A DNA stretch of 6,610 nucleotides, taken from Chitinophagales bacterium. GTDB taxonomy: Bacteria; Bacteroidota; Bacteroidia; Chitinophagales; Chitinophagaceae. The position numbers and the translations under genes were made by a program. The stretch spans positions 1 to 6,610 of the forward strand of contig JANXYS010000392.1 in NCBI GenBank assembly GCA_025355935.1, given 5' to 3'. The notes beneath the pieces are model-generated. The model ran no database searches. It saw only the letters and a list, made by a program, of their open reading frames with translations, and was not told the DNA's origin. Positions 1-6,561 of this stretch are shown here, one piece after another. The number at the start of each line of letters is the position of its first letter. Within the stretch, counting starts at the first letter, position 1.

Positions 1-1773
1 TACACTTACCAGTTAACAGTAACAGATAACTCGGGCGCAACATCTGCAGATACTATAAAAGTCACAGTGAGCGGTGCGGCAAATATTGCTCCTGCTGCAA
101 ATGCAGGGGCAGACATCACCATCACGCTACCTGTCAACTCAACTTCTTTAAGCGGAAGCGGAACAGATGTGGATGGATCTATTGCTTCTTACCAATGGAT
201 AAAGATTTCAGGCCCGGCAACAGGAACCTTGGGCACGGCTTCAGCAGCATCAACAACTCTTACGGGCCTTAGCCAGGGAGTTTACACTTATCAGTTAATA
301 GTAACAGATAACTCGGGCGCAACTGCCTCAGATACTCTAAAAGTAACAGTAAACGGATCAGCAAATATCGCTCCTGTTGCAAATGCAGGGGCAGACATCA
401 CCATCATGCTCCCTGTCAACTCAACTTCTCTAAGCGGAAGCGGAACAGATGTGGATGGAACTATTGCTTCTTACCAATGGATAAAGATTTCAGGCCCGGC
501 AACCGGAACGCTCGGCACAGCTTCAGCAGCATCAACAACCCTTACAGGTCTCACGCAGGGCTTGTACATGTTCGAATTAATAGTTTTAGACAACAACGGG
601 TCCTTAGGAAGAGATACTATCAGGATAACCGTAAATCCGGCGCAAAATATAGCGCCCAGTGCAAACAGTGGGTCAGACATCATTTTAACCCTGCCGGCCA
701 ACTCAACAACCTTAAACGGTAGTGGTTCGGATCCTGACGGAAGCATCGCATCTTATCAGTGGGTAAAAATATCTGGCCCCTCATTAGGCGCGCTTGGTAA
801 TTCTCTTTCTGCAGTAACTTTGATTACAGGACTTACTCAAGGAGTCTATTTATACCAATTAACGGTAACAGACAATTCAGGGGCGACCGGGAAAGACACT
901 CTGAAAATTACAGTGCTTGCAGCAAATAATAAAGCCCCAATTGCGAACGCCGGATCGGATATCTCTATCACTCTTCCTTTAAATACAGTATCTCTTAATG
1001 GCAGTGGTACCGATCCCGATGGCAGCGTCGTTGCTTATCAATGGAGTAAAATTACGGGCCCTGTTTCGGGAATAATTGTCAATTCTGCGGCGCCTGCTAC
1101 TTCGGCAATCGGCCTGGCACAAGGCACCTATTTTTACCAGTTTAGCGTAACGGATAATTCCGGGGCTATTTCAAAGGATACAGTGAAGGTGATAGTAAAC
1201 CCGCCTGTAAACCTTCCTCCAAAAGCAAATGCAGGACAAGATATAAGCATTACCCTGCCTATAAATACAGTAAGTCTCACAGGATCTGGTTCTGACACGG
1301 ATGGTACAATATCTTCTTACCAATGGAAAAAGATAGCTGGACCAGTAAGCGCCATAATTTCCAATGCGTCGTCCGCGTCATCGACTGTAAATAATTTAAC
1401 CGAAGGCGTGTATGAGTTCGAGTTAACAGTAACTGATAATGGAGGCGTCAGCGCTAAGGATACAACATCAGTTAAGGTATACCCTGCCCCGGCCAATATC
1501 CTTCCGAAGGCAAATGCAGGCGCGGACATCTCGATCTACCTTCCGGAAAATAAAACGATACTAAGCGGTGCTGGAACAGATGCAGATGGCTCAGTTGTTG
1601 CTTATGACTGGAAAGTTATAAGCGGGCCAGTACAGTATATTTTTAGTAACCCCACATCAAGCCAAACAGCCTTTTCTGATCTGATACAAGGCAACTATCA
1701 AATTCAGTTAACAGTTACTGATAATTCGGGCGCCAAGGGATATGATACGATTCTGGTTGCAGTTGGCGCTAGC
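1..1773 (+). repeat. In-frame tandem array of 282-base (94-residue) PKD repeats
   Basis: The period is strict. Aligned N/K/L-x-x-P starts fall at 82, 364, 646, 928, 1210 and 1495, so four of the five spacings are exactly 282 bases and one is 285 (a single extra residue near the end of copy five). Bases 1-81 are the tail of a preceding copy and align with 283-363. Copy six (1495 to about 1773) is followed by a short Arg-Leu-Ala-Pro linker into the sorting domain. Copies one and two are very alike in DNA, including a 43-base exact match at 179-221 and 461-503. Copies three to six are recognisable mainly at protein level. There are no spacers between copies, so this is a coding domain array and not an intergenic repeat. 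Confidence 0.95.
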
Positions 1774-2046
1774 CGCCTCGCTCCTGCGCAAACAGCAGAC
1801 TTGGCCGTTTACCCGAATCCGGTTGATGTGGTCTTAAATGCCCGGGTACAAGCAAGTAAAGCTTATCCGCAGGTTAAACTGATGTTATACGATGCTCGCG
1901 GGAAGCTCGTTTATCAAAAACAAATTGTAGTTGATGATATTAAAATTGAACGAATTGATATGAGCAGGATGTCATCCGGTATGTATATTCTCTATGCTGT
2001 TTATGATGATAAAACCAGGATTTCAAAAAAGGTGATTAAGAACTAA
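1..2046 (+). CDS. Secreted multi-PKD (K319L-like) repeat protein with T9SS type A sorting domain, 5'-partial
   Basis: The gene is open from the first base of the window (YTYQLTVTDNSGA...), so its start, signal peptide and any N-terminal domains lie upstream. A GTG at 67 is only an internal valine codon. The visible 681 residues contain the tail of one PKD/K319L-like domain (residues 1-27), six full copies, then a C-terminal sorting domain from about residue 600. Each copy begins near N-I-A-P-x-A-N-A-G, has G-S-G-T-D-x-D-G and Y-Q-W-x-K in the middle, and ends in L-T-V-T-D-N-S-G-A...D-T-hydrophobic strands. PKD-type beta-sandwiches usually serve as extended stalks, or as adhesion or carbohydrate-contact modules, in secreted proteins. 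The sorting domain implies export through the outer membrane by T9SS and attachment to, or release from, the cell surface. No enzymatic domain is visible, though one could lie upstream. Family placement is firm; the exact role (adhesin, or stalk for an enzyme) is unknown. Confidence 0.93.
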   Translation, partial: YTYQLTVTDNSGATSADTIKVTVSGAANIAPAANAGADITITLPVNSTSLSGSGTDVDGSIASYQWIKISGPATGTLGTASAASTTLTGLSQGVYTYQLIVTDNSGATASDTLKVTVNGSANIAPVANAGADITIMLPVNSTSLSGSGTDVDGTIASYQWIKISGPATGTLGTASAASTTLTGLTQGLYMFELIVLDNNGSLGRDTIRITVNPAQNIAPSANSGSDIILTLPANSTTLNGSGSDPDGSIASYQWVKISGPSLGALGNSLSAVTLITGLTQGVYLYQLTVTDNSGATGKDTLKITVLAANNKAPIANAGSDISITLPLNTVSLNGSGTDPDGSVVAYQWSKITGPVSGIIVNSAAPATSAIGLAQGTYFYQFSVTDNSGAISKDTVKVIVNPPVNLPPKANAGQDISITLPINTVSLTGSGSDTDGTISSYQWKKIAGPVSAIISNASSASSTVNNLTEGVYEFELTVTDNGGVSAKDTTSVKVYPAPANILPKANAGADISIYLPENKTILSGAGTDADGSVVAYDWKVISGPVQYIFSNPTSSQTAFSDLIQGNYQIQLTVTDNSGAKGYDTILVAVGASRLAPAQTADLAVYPNPVDVVLNARVQASKAYPQVKLMLYDARGKLVYQKQIVVDDIKIERIDMSRMSSGMYILYAVYDDKTRISKKVIKN
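1798..2043 (+). other. T9SS type A C-terminal sorting domain (Por secretion tail)
   Basis: The last roughly 82 residues carry the hallmarks of the Bacteroidota type A sorting signal (TIGR04183-like): V-Y-P-N-P-V near the start, L-Y-D-A-R-G-K-L-V-Y-Q-K in the middle, M-S-S-G-M-Y-I-L-Y-A-V, and a basic terminus K-K-V-I-K-N. In known systems this domain directs passage through the outer-membrane translocon and is cleaved by the sortase-like PorU. It is the best phylum marker in the window. Confidence 0.93.
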
Positions 2047-2050
2047 AAGA

Positions 2051-2647
2051 TTATGATTTGAAAACCCGGTAGTGAGGATGAGTAGCGAGGGCTAGCATTT
2101 GATCATCGCCGGGGCTGTCACCATAAGCATAAATATTATTAAAATCAGCCGGATTGTATTCAGACACAATCCGGTTTACTTTTTCTTCTGCATTACAATT
2201 TAAACCGTTTAGTAATCCGGTTATACGACCATCTTTTACATCGAGCTCCGAGCACAGTGTTTTAATTCCCTGCTGCTTGCACCATGGCTTTACCCAATTG
2301 TCTGCTGATGCTGAAACCACCACCAACACGTCACCGTTCATTTGATGGAGAGTAATACTTGCCTTGGCATCTTCCCGGATTAAAAATGGTAACTTTTCGT
2401 GCGTAAAACGTTCACAAAGGCGGTTAAAATGATCTAGTTCCATTCCGCCGAAGAAGTGGGATAGTAATTTTTCCTTTCCCTGCTGGTTACTTATGAATCC
2501 TCCTTTCATTGCAACTAGCCAGGGTGATATTAAAAGGAGTCCGAAATAAAATGCACTACGTCCCCTCGCGAATTTCGCAAGTTCGATCATTGTATCAGCC
2601 CTTGTGATCGTTCCATCAAAATCGAAGAAGGCTATATTTTTTTGCAA
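2051..2647 (-). CDS. HAD-IB family phosphatase, candidate polyprenyl-phosphoryl-5-phosphoribose phosphatase
   Basis: This 198-residue protein shows all four HAD motifs: D9-F-D11-G-T with the nucleophile and acid/base aspartates, S112 in V-V-V-S-A-S, K156 in E-E-K-V, and G-D177-S-P-G-D181-D182 for Mg binding. The N-terminal D-F-D-G-T-I-T and helical cap fit the HAD-IB (phosphoserine phosphatase-like) subfamily. Residues 33-47 in the cap are strongly hydrophobic (F-Y-F-G-L-L-L-I-S-P-W-L-V), suggesting contact with the membrane. The start is TTG at 2645-2647; no in-frame ATG lies close upstream, and catalytic motif I begins eight residues later, so little can be missing. Only 7 bases separate it from the end of the UbiA-family gene, so the two are almost certainly co-transcribed. 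Inference: it removes the 5-phosphate from the lipid-linked phosphoribose made by that neighbour. A serine-biosynthesis role (SerB) is less likely given this context. Confidence 0.88.
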   Translation of the reverse strand: MQKNIAFFDFDGTITRADTMIELAKFARGRSAFYFGLLLISPWLVAMKGGFISNQQGKEKLLSHFFGGMELDHFNRLCERFTHEKLPFLIREDAKASITLHQMNGDVLVVVSASADNWVKPWCKQQGIKTLCSELDVKDGRITGLLNGLNCNAEEKVNRIVSEYNPADFNNIYAYGDSPGDDQMLALATHPHYRVFKS

Positions 2648-2654
2648 GACTATT

Positions 2655-3542
2655 TTATTTAAAAACTGTAATATTATTAAGATAGAGTATGAAGTAAAAA
2701 CTTATAACCCACAATAAAATGACTACTTGAATAAACCTGTCTTTGTAAAGAATCTTTGTTGGAGACTGCGAGTTCTGTACCACAAAAATGAGCTGCAAGT
2801 AACGGAAAACGCCCGCTAATACGAAAAGACAAGTATAATACAACCGGTAAGTGTGAAGCCGGGCGATGATTTCAGGGGAAGTAGTGTACATAAAATACGC
2901 CACAATAATAACTGCGCAAATGAGTGATAGAGCAACGTTGATAAATTCAAGGTTATAGCCTTTTACAGCTTTACGCATGTCAGTTCCGGAAGCAAGTTTC
3001 AGCAGAACATCGTCACGTCGTTTTGCCAGAGCCATAAATAAAGCGAGTAGGAATACCATAATGATGAGCCATTCGCTTAGTCCGATAAGTGCAATGACGG
3101 CCCCAGCTTTTACTCTCAAAACAAATCCAATGGCAACAATTATAATATCAAGGATCGGAATTGATTTCAATCCAAATGAATAGCCGAGGTTTAGCATAAA
3201 GTATATTGCCAGAACAAATAGGAATTTGTCTCTGATGAACCAGGCCGCGGTAAAGCCTATAACCAGGAATATTATACAGACCACCAATGCACTGGCTTTT
3301 GATACTGTTCCCGATGCAAGGGGCCTTGTTTTTTTGACCGGGTGTATCTTGTCATCCTCAATATCGCGGTAATCGTTAATGATATAAATGCTGCTGGCTA
3401 CGAGGCTAAAACAGATAAAGCCGCCAATAAGGTGTAGGAAGGTGTTTGTACTAAATATCTGGCCGGCAAAAAATACCGGTATAAAAAGAAACATGTTTTT
3501 TGCCCAGTCTTTTGGTCTTATCAGTTGAATGTAAGCTTTCAT
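2655..3542 (-). CDS. UbiA-superfamily decaprenyl-phosphate phosphoribosyltransferase (DPPR synthase) homologue
   Basis: This 295-residue polytopic membrane protein should transfer 5-phosphoribose from PRPP to a polyprenyl phosphate, the first step towards lipid-linked ribose or arabinose in mycobacteria (Rv3806c). Motifs, numbered from the chosen start: R9-P-K-D-W-A-K-N16 at the N terminus; N56-D57-Y-R-D60-I-E-D63-D64, the Mg-binding aspartate motif; K-T-R-P-L-A-S-G at 71-78; Y121-S-F-G-L-K...L-D132, the second motif; R-V-K-A-G-A at 143-148; A-L-A-K-R-R-D-D at 171-178; and Y-K-D-R-F-I-Q near 266. These match the DPPR synthase branch rather than MenA, UbiA or CyoE. Seven to nine membrane helices are apparent. 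An upstream TTG at 3593 would add 17 polar residues overlapping the previous gene. The ATG at 3540-3542 is preferred because family members begin a few residues before R-P-K-x-W; this start lies 7 bases after the upstream stop. No Shine-Dalgarno is visible. Confidence 0.9.
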   Translation of the reverse strand: MKAYIQLIRPKDWAKNMFLFIPVFFAGQIFSTNTFLHLIGGFICFSLVASSIYIINDYRDIEDDKIHPVKKTRPLASGTVSKASALVVCIIFLVIGFTAAWFIRDKFLFVLAIYFMLNLGYSFGLKSIPILDIIIVAIGFVLRVKAGAVIALIGLSEWLIIMVFLLALFMALAKRRDDVLLKLASGTDMRKAVKGYNLEFINVALSLICAVIIVAYFMYTTSPEIIARLHTYRLYYTCLFVLAGVFRYLQLIFVVQNSQSPTKILYKDRFIQVVILLWVISFYFILYLNNITVFK

Positions 3543-3549
3543 GAAATGA

Positions 3550-4701
3550 TTAGTTTTTGTTTGCAGCAAAGTTTTCACTGATTTGTTTTTCAATCAGGCA
3601 GAGGATCATTGGCAACATTATCAGAATAAAAGGAACCATAAATAGCCTTGTTTGATAAGCTACAACCGAAACAAAGTGAACAATGAACCAGACTGGAACT
3701 ATAAAGAGAAACCATTTTTTGAGGAGATACGGAAACTGCCTGAAGTTGTATAAAAGTATCAATGGTATAACTCCAAACGTTCCGACTAGTTCAAGGAATG
3801 CCTTCACCCCGACAGCACTCAAAAGGTTTAATTTCAGCATTTGCAGCCCGGCTGGAGCCTTCCAAATTTGTTGCGGTCTGTAACCGAAATACAAACGCAA
3901 ACTGATAAACACAGCGAAGAATAAAACGTAAAGAACAACTGTAAATATCCAGGTTTTTACCTTCGGCCATTTTATAACTTTCAAGGCACCTGCTTTAAAA
4001 GAAAACTTAGATAGGTCGACCTGTGAAATAAAATAAAGTGCTGGGATCATAATGCCGGTCTCCCGATTAAAAGCGGCCAGGATAGTAATAGGTATTAATA
4101 TAATCGGGTTGCGTTTATATACTATTGTGTTCGCGGTAACAAGGTAAAAGATAATATCCATGTAAGTATTAAAGGACAGATCGGCTACGGTGACGGCATT
4201 GCCAAGGGCAAGTGCAAGAAAATTAATACCGAAAAACACAAGCCAGCTGCTTCTCACAAAATAATGCCATAGTTTCCAGGAAAGATAAAAAATGAAAAGG
4301 TGCTCGACGAACCGGAATAAAATGAAAATTAGCATGTATTTCAATGCTCCTGGTTTCTGCATCAGCTTAATAAAGCTATCGGTTTCATCTGTAGTACCGG
4401 AAGTGTTCTGAATGGAAAAATGAAGTTTTTGTTCAACTGGAAAAATCCTGTCAATAGTGTGGTTGTAAACATACAAAATAGCCTCAATGGAATAGGGACA
4501 TAGAATTCTGTATTGCCATGGATTGTAGTATTCGGAACGTTGTTCAATTACTGCACGGTGACGTTCATAGGTTAGAATACCATTGCTGTAATAGAAGTTT
4601 CGGTAAATCGGATAAATAGAGAGAATTGCAAAACATAAACAGATAAACCAGGTGGCTAAATGGTTATTTTTTTGCAACGATCGTGTAATGGGGATAGACA
4701 T
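3550..4701 (-). CDS. Polytopic membrane protein, GT-C glycosyltransferase-like
   Basis: A 383-residue protein with roughly eight to ten hydrophobic helices (for example about 17-33, 121-142, 152-172, 181-195, 198-210, 249-270, 308-318, 330-348 and 351-370). A large polar loop follows helix one and contains E46-R-H-R, E53-Q-R and P61-W-Q-Y-R65. Other polar landmarks in or beside membrane segments are N178-T-Y-M-D182, F211-N-R-E-T-G216 and Y349-Q-T-R-L353. A long first periplasmic loop with charged residues followed by many helices is the layout of lipid-phosphate-sugar-dependent GT-C enzymes, but the classical paired-acid motif is not obvious, so the family call is tentative. It sits directly before the DPPR synthase homologue, suggesting it uses or transports the lipid-linked pentose (inference). 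An ATG at 4782 would extend it by 27 residues, entirely inside the methyltransferase gene. The 4701 ATG has an AAGGA ribosome site and is preferred; it still overlaps the methyltransferase by 38 bases. Confidence 0.75.
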   Translation of the reverse strand: MSIPITRSLQKNNHLATWFICLCFAILSIYPIYRNFYYSNGILTYERHRAVIEQRSEYYNPWQYRILCPYSIEAILYVYNHTIDRIFPVEQKLHFSIQNTSGTTDETDSFIKLMQKPGALKYMLIFILFRFVEHLFIFYLSWKLWHYFVRSSWLVFFGINFLALALGNAVTVADLSFNTYMDIIFYLVTANTIVYKRNPIILIPITILAAFNRETGIMIPALYFISQVDLSKFSFKAGALKVIKWPKVKTWIFTVVLYVLFFAVFISLRLYFGYRPQQIWKAPAGLQMLKLNLLSAVGVKAFLELVGTFGVIPLILLYNFRQFPYLLKKWFLFIVPVWFIVHFVSVVAYQTRLFMVPFILIMLPMILCLIEKQISENFAANKN

Positions 4702-5314
4702 ACATAGTCCTTTTTGATTGTTCAATAATTTGAAGTCCGAACTGCTGAAGAAGCGACGCGGCCATGGTAATGCTAATTTCATTTCCTATCTCTCTTGCAA
4801 AAACAAGATCATGCAGCTTATTTGCGTATACAAGCAAACTGGAGGCATTTATATCCTTTAATACCAGGCGTGCTCCCGGCTTCATTATGCTAACGAGGTC
4901 TTTCAAAAATTGCCGCTGGTTTTTGCTGGGAACATGGTGAAGTACGTCGACAAGGTAAATAACATCCAAATCTCCCATGGCTGGTGGAAAATGCACTCCG
5001 TCATACTCTTCGAACTTATAATTATTATGGGGAAGAGAATTAAAAAGACTGTTGGCATTTTCGATAAGCCTCGCGTTGATTTCTATACCATACATATAAG
5101 ACGGTTGGGCAAATTCGCTCAGTAAAAGAAGAAACTGGCCTGAGCCACAACCAACGTCTCCCACCTTTTCGCCAGGTTTTATCATTTGAATGAGCGGGAT
5201 GAATGGACAGATTAGAGATCTGTATTTGATTTTAAGACTGTCGATGAAGCCTGCAGATTTAAATTTCTTTTTTAAAAACTGGATTATCGCAGGATTGGTA
5301 AGTTCTGTTTGCAT
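4664..5314 (-). CDS. Class I SAM-dependent methyltransferase
   Basis: A 216-residue soluble protein with a Rossmann-type SAM fold. Motif I is V51-G-D-V-G-C-G-S-G-Q60, the acidic ribose-binding residue is E78 in Y-G-I-E-I-N, the motif after strand four is D119-related (D-V-I-Y-L-V-D-V-L-H-H, 117-127), and M144-K-P-G-A-R-L-V-L-K-D is the post-motif. The N-terminal ~45 residues are helical and basic; there is no signal peptide or membrane span, so it acts in the cytoplasm. The V-D-V-L-H-H stretch is typical of the Methyltransf_11/25-like small-molecule group (UbiE/Coq5-related), but the substrate cannot be read from sequence. The gene lies between the acyltransferase and GT-C-like genes and overlaps the latter, so a sugar or lipid-linked glycan is a reasonable guess. 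The ATG at 5312-5314 is preferred; I found no in-frame ATG in the gap upstream. No ribosome site is visible. Confidence 0.9.
   Translation of the reverse strand: MQTELTNPAIIQFLKKKFKSAGFIDSLKIKYRSLICPFIPLIQMIKPGEKVGDVGCGSGQFLLLLSEFAQPSYMYGIEINARLIENANSLFNSLPHNNYKFEEYDGVHFPPAMGDLDVIYLVDVLHHVPSKNQRQFLKDLVSIMKPGARLVLKDINASSLLVYANKLHDLVFAREIGNEISITMAASLLQQFGLQIIEQSKRTMYVYPHYTIVAKK
4708..4712 (-). promoter_or_regulatory. Shine-Dalgarno-like AAGGA deciding the start of the GT-C-like gene
   Basis: On the minus strand AAAAAGGA ends 6 bases before the ATG at 4699-4701. Good purine-rich ribosome sites are uncommon in this window, and this one lies inside the 3' end of the methyltransferase coding sequence. 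It supports the internal start over the upstream ATG at 4782 and suggests translation coupled to the preceding gene. Confidence 0.55.
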
Positions 5315-5397
5315 TGAGCCGATAAGTTTGGTAACGGTAAAATTAAAATATGTCCCCGAATTTAGTCAGTTAGTTTTGTCGCCTCTGTAAACCCGCA
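5315..5397 (-). other. 83-base intergenic gap between acyltransferase and methyltransferase genes
   Basis: This AT-rich stretch is the only sizeable break in the five-gene run. I see no convincing hairpin terminator and no good Bacteroidota promoter; TAATTTTA on the minus strand matches the -7 element TAnnTTTG except at the last base, with no TTG at the right upstream distance. It may hold a weak internal promoter for the last four genes, or simply be a spacer. Confidence 0.4.
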
Positions 5398-6561
5398 TCA
5401 GTTCTGCTGCGTTAAAATCGGCCGCGGGCCAAAGGAAAACCTTTCTTTTAACATAAGGAACGGCTTTTCGAAAAAACGATAGCTTAGCAAACTTACTGCA
5501 ATAGTTATTAACAGGGAAACGATGGTTTCCAGGTACACAACCTCCCAAACTTTGGTATTGAAACCGAGTTTACCGATTAGGGCATTACTGGTAGAGATAA
5601 CTATAAAATGGATACAATAAAGTCCGTAGGTAATTAATCCTAACCAACTGACAAATTTAAAATTTCCCATTTTAAAGAATGAGTTCTCAGCATAACATTG
5701 TTCAAGAATAATAAATAACATCAGGGAAGAAATAAATATCCGCTCAAAAACACGAGCGAAGAAGCTGCCAAGCATAAATTCGTCACGAAAAAAGAATACA
5801 AACACAAACACTGCGTAAACAATAATGATCAGCCATCTCGGCAGGTTATGAAGCCTCTGTTTAAAAGAAGGAAATTCCAAAACAAGGAACGCTCCAAGGC
5901 CACCAAGAGCCATATCACCAATGCATGAAAATGTATGCATTTCGTGGAGGATTGGTACATCGTTGAAGAACCTGAATACCAGGCTTCCGGCCAATATGAT
6001 CACAAGTGGAATCCAGAATTTTCGAACAGGAAACAAACTGAGGATTAAAGGCCATGCAAGATAAAATTGTTCCTCAACTGATACGCTCCAAAGCACGCCC
6101 AGGCCAGTAGCGTCCGGTAAACCCTTTTTTATATAATCGAAATTGCTTATAAATGCAAGATAATACCATGGGTTTGCAGTCTCCGACGGAACACCCCCGG
6201 CTAAAGTTTTAGTATAAGGAAAGATCACAAAGCCATAAAAAACGCAAGCGAAATAAAGGGGCCATATCCGAAGTATGCGTCGTATCCAGAAATGAATAAT
6301 ATTTATGCTGCCCTTGCTTTTTTTTTCTTTTACTAATAAATAAGTAATAAGAAATCCACTTAAAACAAAAAAGAAATTAACGCCAAGAAATCCGTTCCCA
6401 AAAAGATCATGTTTTACAAAATTAAAGGCTGGCGACGCTTTTATTTCGGGTAAATCGGTATGAAAACTATGAAAAAAGAACACCGATAAAAAACAAAAAA
6501 ACCTGAGACCGTCAAGATTTTCAAAATACGTTTTGTTTACAGTTAAGTTAGTACGTAACAT
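5398..6561 (-). CDS. Acyltransferase-3 family membrane O-acyltransferase (OafA/YrhL-like)
   Basis: This 387-residue protein, normal length for the family without a C-terminal SGNH domain, contains about ten membrane helices. Family signatures are in order: L16-D-G-L-R20 at the start of helix one; the F-F-F-H31-S-F-H segment, with H31 as the likely catalytic histidine; F58-L-G-V-N-F-F-F-V-L-S-G-F-L-I-T73; R94-R-I-L-R-I-W-P101; L157-W-S-V-S-V-E-E-Q-F-Y-L-A-W-P171; G215-D-M-A-L-G-G221; and S360-Y-R-F-F-E-K-P-F368. Such proteins move acetyl or other acyl groups across the inner membrane onto hydroxyls of O-antigen, exopolysaccharide, peptidoglycan or lipid-linked sugars. It is first in the minus-strand run, 83 bases ahead of the methyltransferase gene, and probably modifies the same glycan (inference). 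The ATG at 6559-6561 lies 12 codons before the LDGLR motif region, which fits the family; no Shine-Dalgarno is seen. Confidence 0.93.
   Translation of the reverse strand: MLRTNLTVNKTYFENLDGLRFFCFLSVFFFHSFHTDLPEIKASPAFNFVKHDLFGNGFLGVNFFFVLSGFLITYLLVKEKKSKGSINIIHFWIRRILRIWPLYFACVFYGFVIFPYTKTLAGGVPSETANPWYYLAFISNFDYIKKGLPDATGLGVLWSVSVEEQFYLAWPLILSLFPVRKFWIPLVIILAGSLVFRFFNDVPILHEMHTFSCIGDMALGGLGAFLVLEFPSFKQRLHNLPRWLIIIVYAVFVFVFFFRDEFMLGSFFARVFERIFISSLMLFIILEQCYAENSFFKMGNFKFVSWLGLITYGLYCIHFIVISTSNALIGKLGFNTKVWEVVYLETIVSLLITIAVSLLSYRFFEKPFLMLKERFSFGPRPILTQQN

Noticed and set aside
67..69. GTG as the start of the PKD repeat protein
   Set aside because: The frame is open back to base 1 and encodes the tail of another repeat, so this codon is internal.
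477..722. Plus-strand 81-residue frame
   Set aside because: It lies out of frame within the repeat gene, has low-complexity basic sequence and no recognisable domain.
471..746. Minus-strand open frame of 91 residues, resembling another at 1317-1529
   Set aside because: Both are antisense shadows of the same part of different PKD repeats; their likeness comes from the repeat, not from shared function.
1..1773. CRISPR-like or intergenic tandem repeat
   Set aside because: The period is 282 bases with no spacers, and it stays in frame with protein-level conservation.
2060..2115. Hairpin terminator from CCCGG and CCGGGG segments after the PKD gene
   Set aside because: The arms are about 45 bases apart within HAD coding sequence, with no T-run following.
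2051..2647. Phosphoserine phosphatase SerB
   Set aside because: Same HAD-IB fold, but the hydrophobic cap segment and tight linkage to the DPPR synthase homologue favour a lipid-linked substrate. Not fully excluded.
2655..3542. Menaquinone, ubiquinone or heme O prenyltransferase
   Set aside because: The RPKDWAKN, YSFGLK and ALAKRRDD motifs fit the phosphoribosyl-transferring branch, and no quinone or heme genes are nearby.
5366..5548. Minus-strand 60-residue frame crossing the end of the acyltransferase gene
   Set aside because: Mostly an alternate frame of the acyltransferase C terminus, with no domain or ribosome site.
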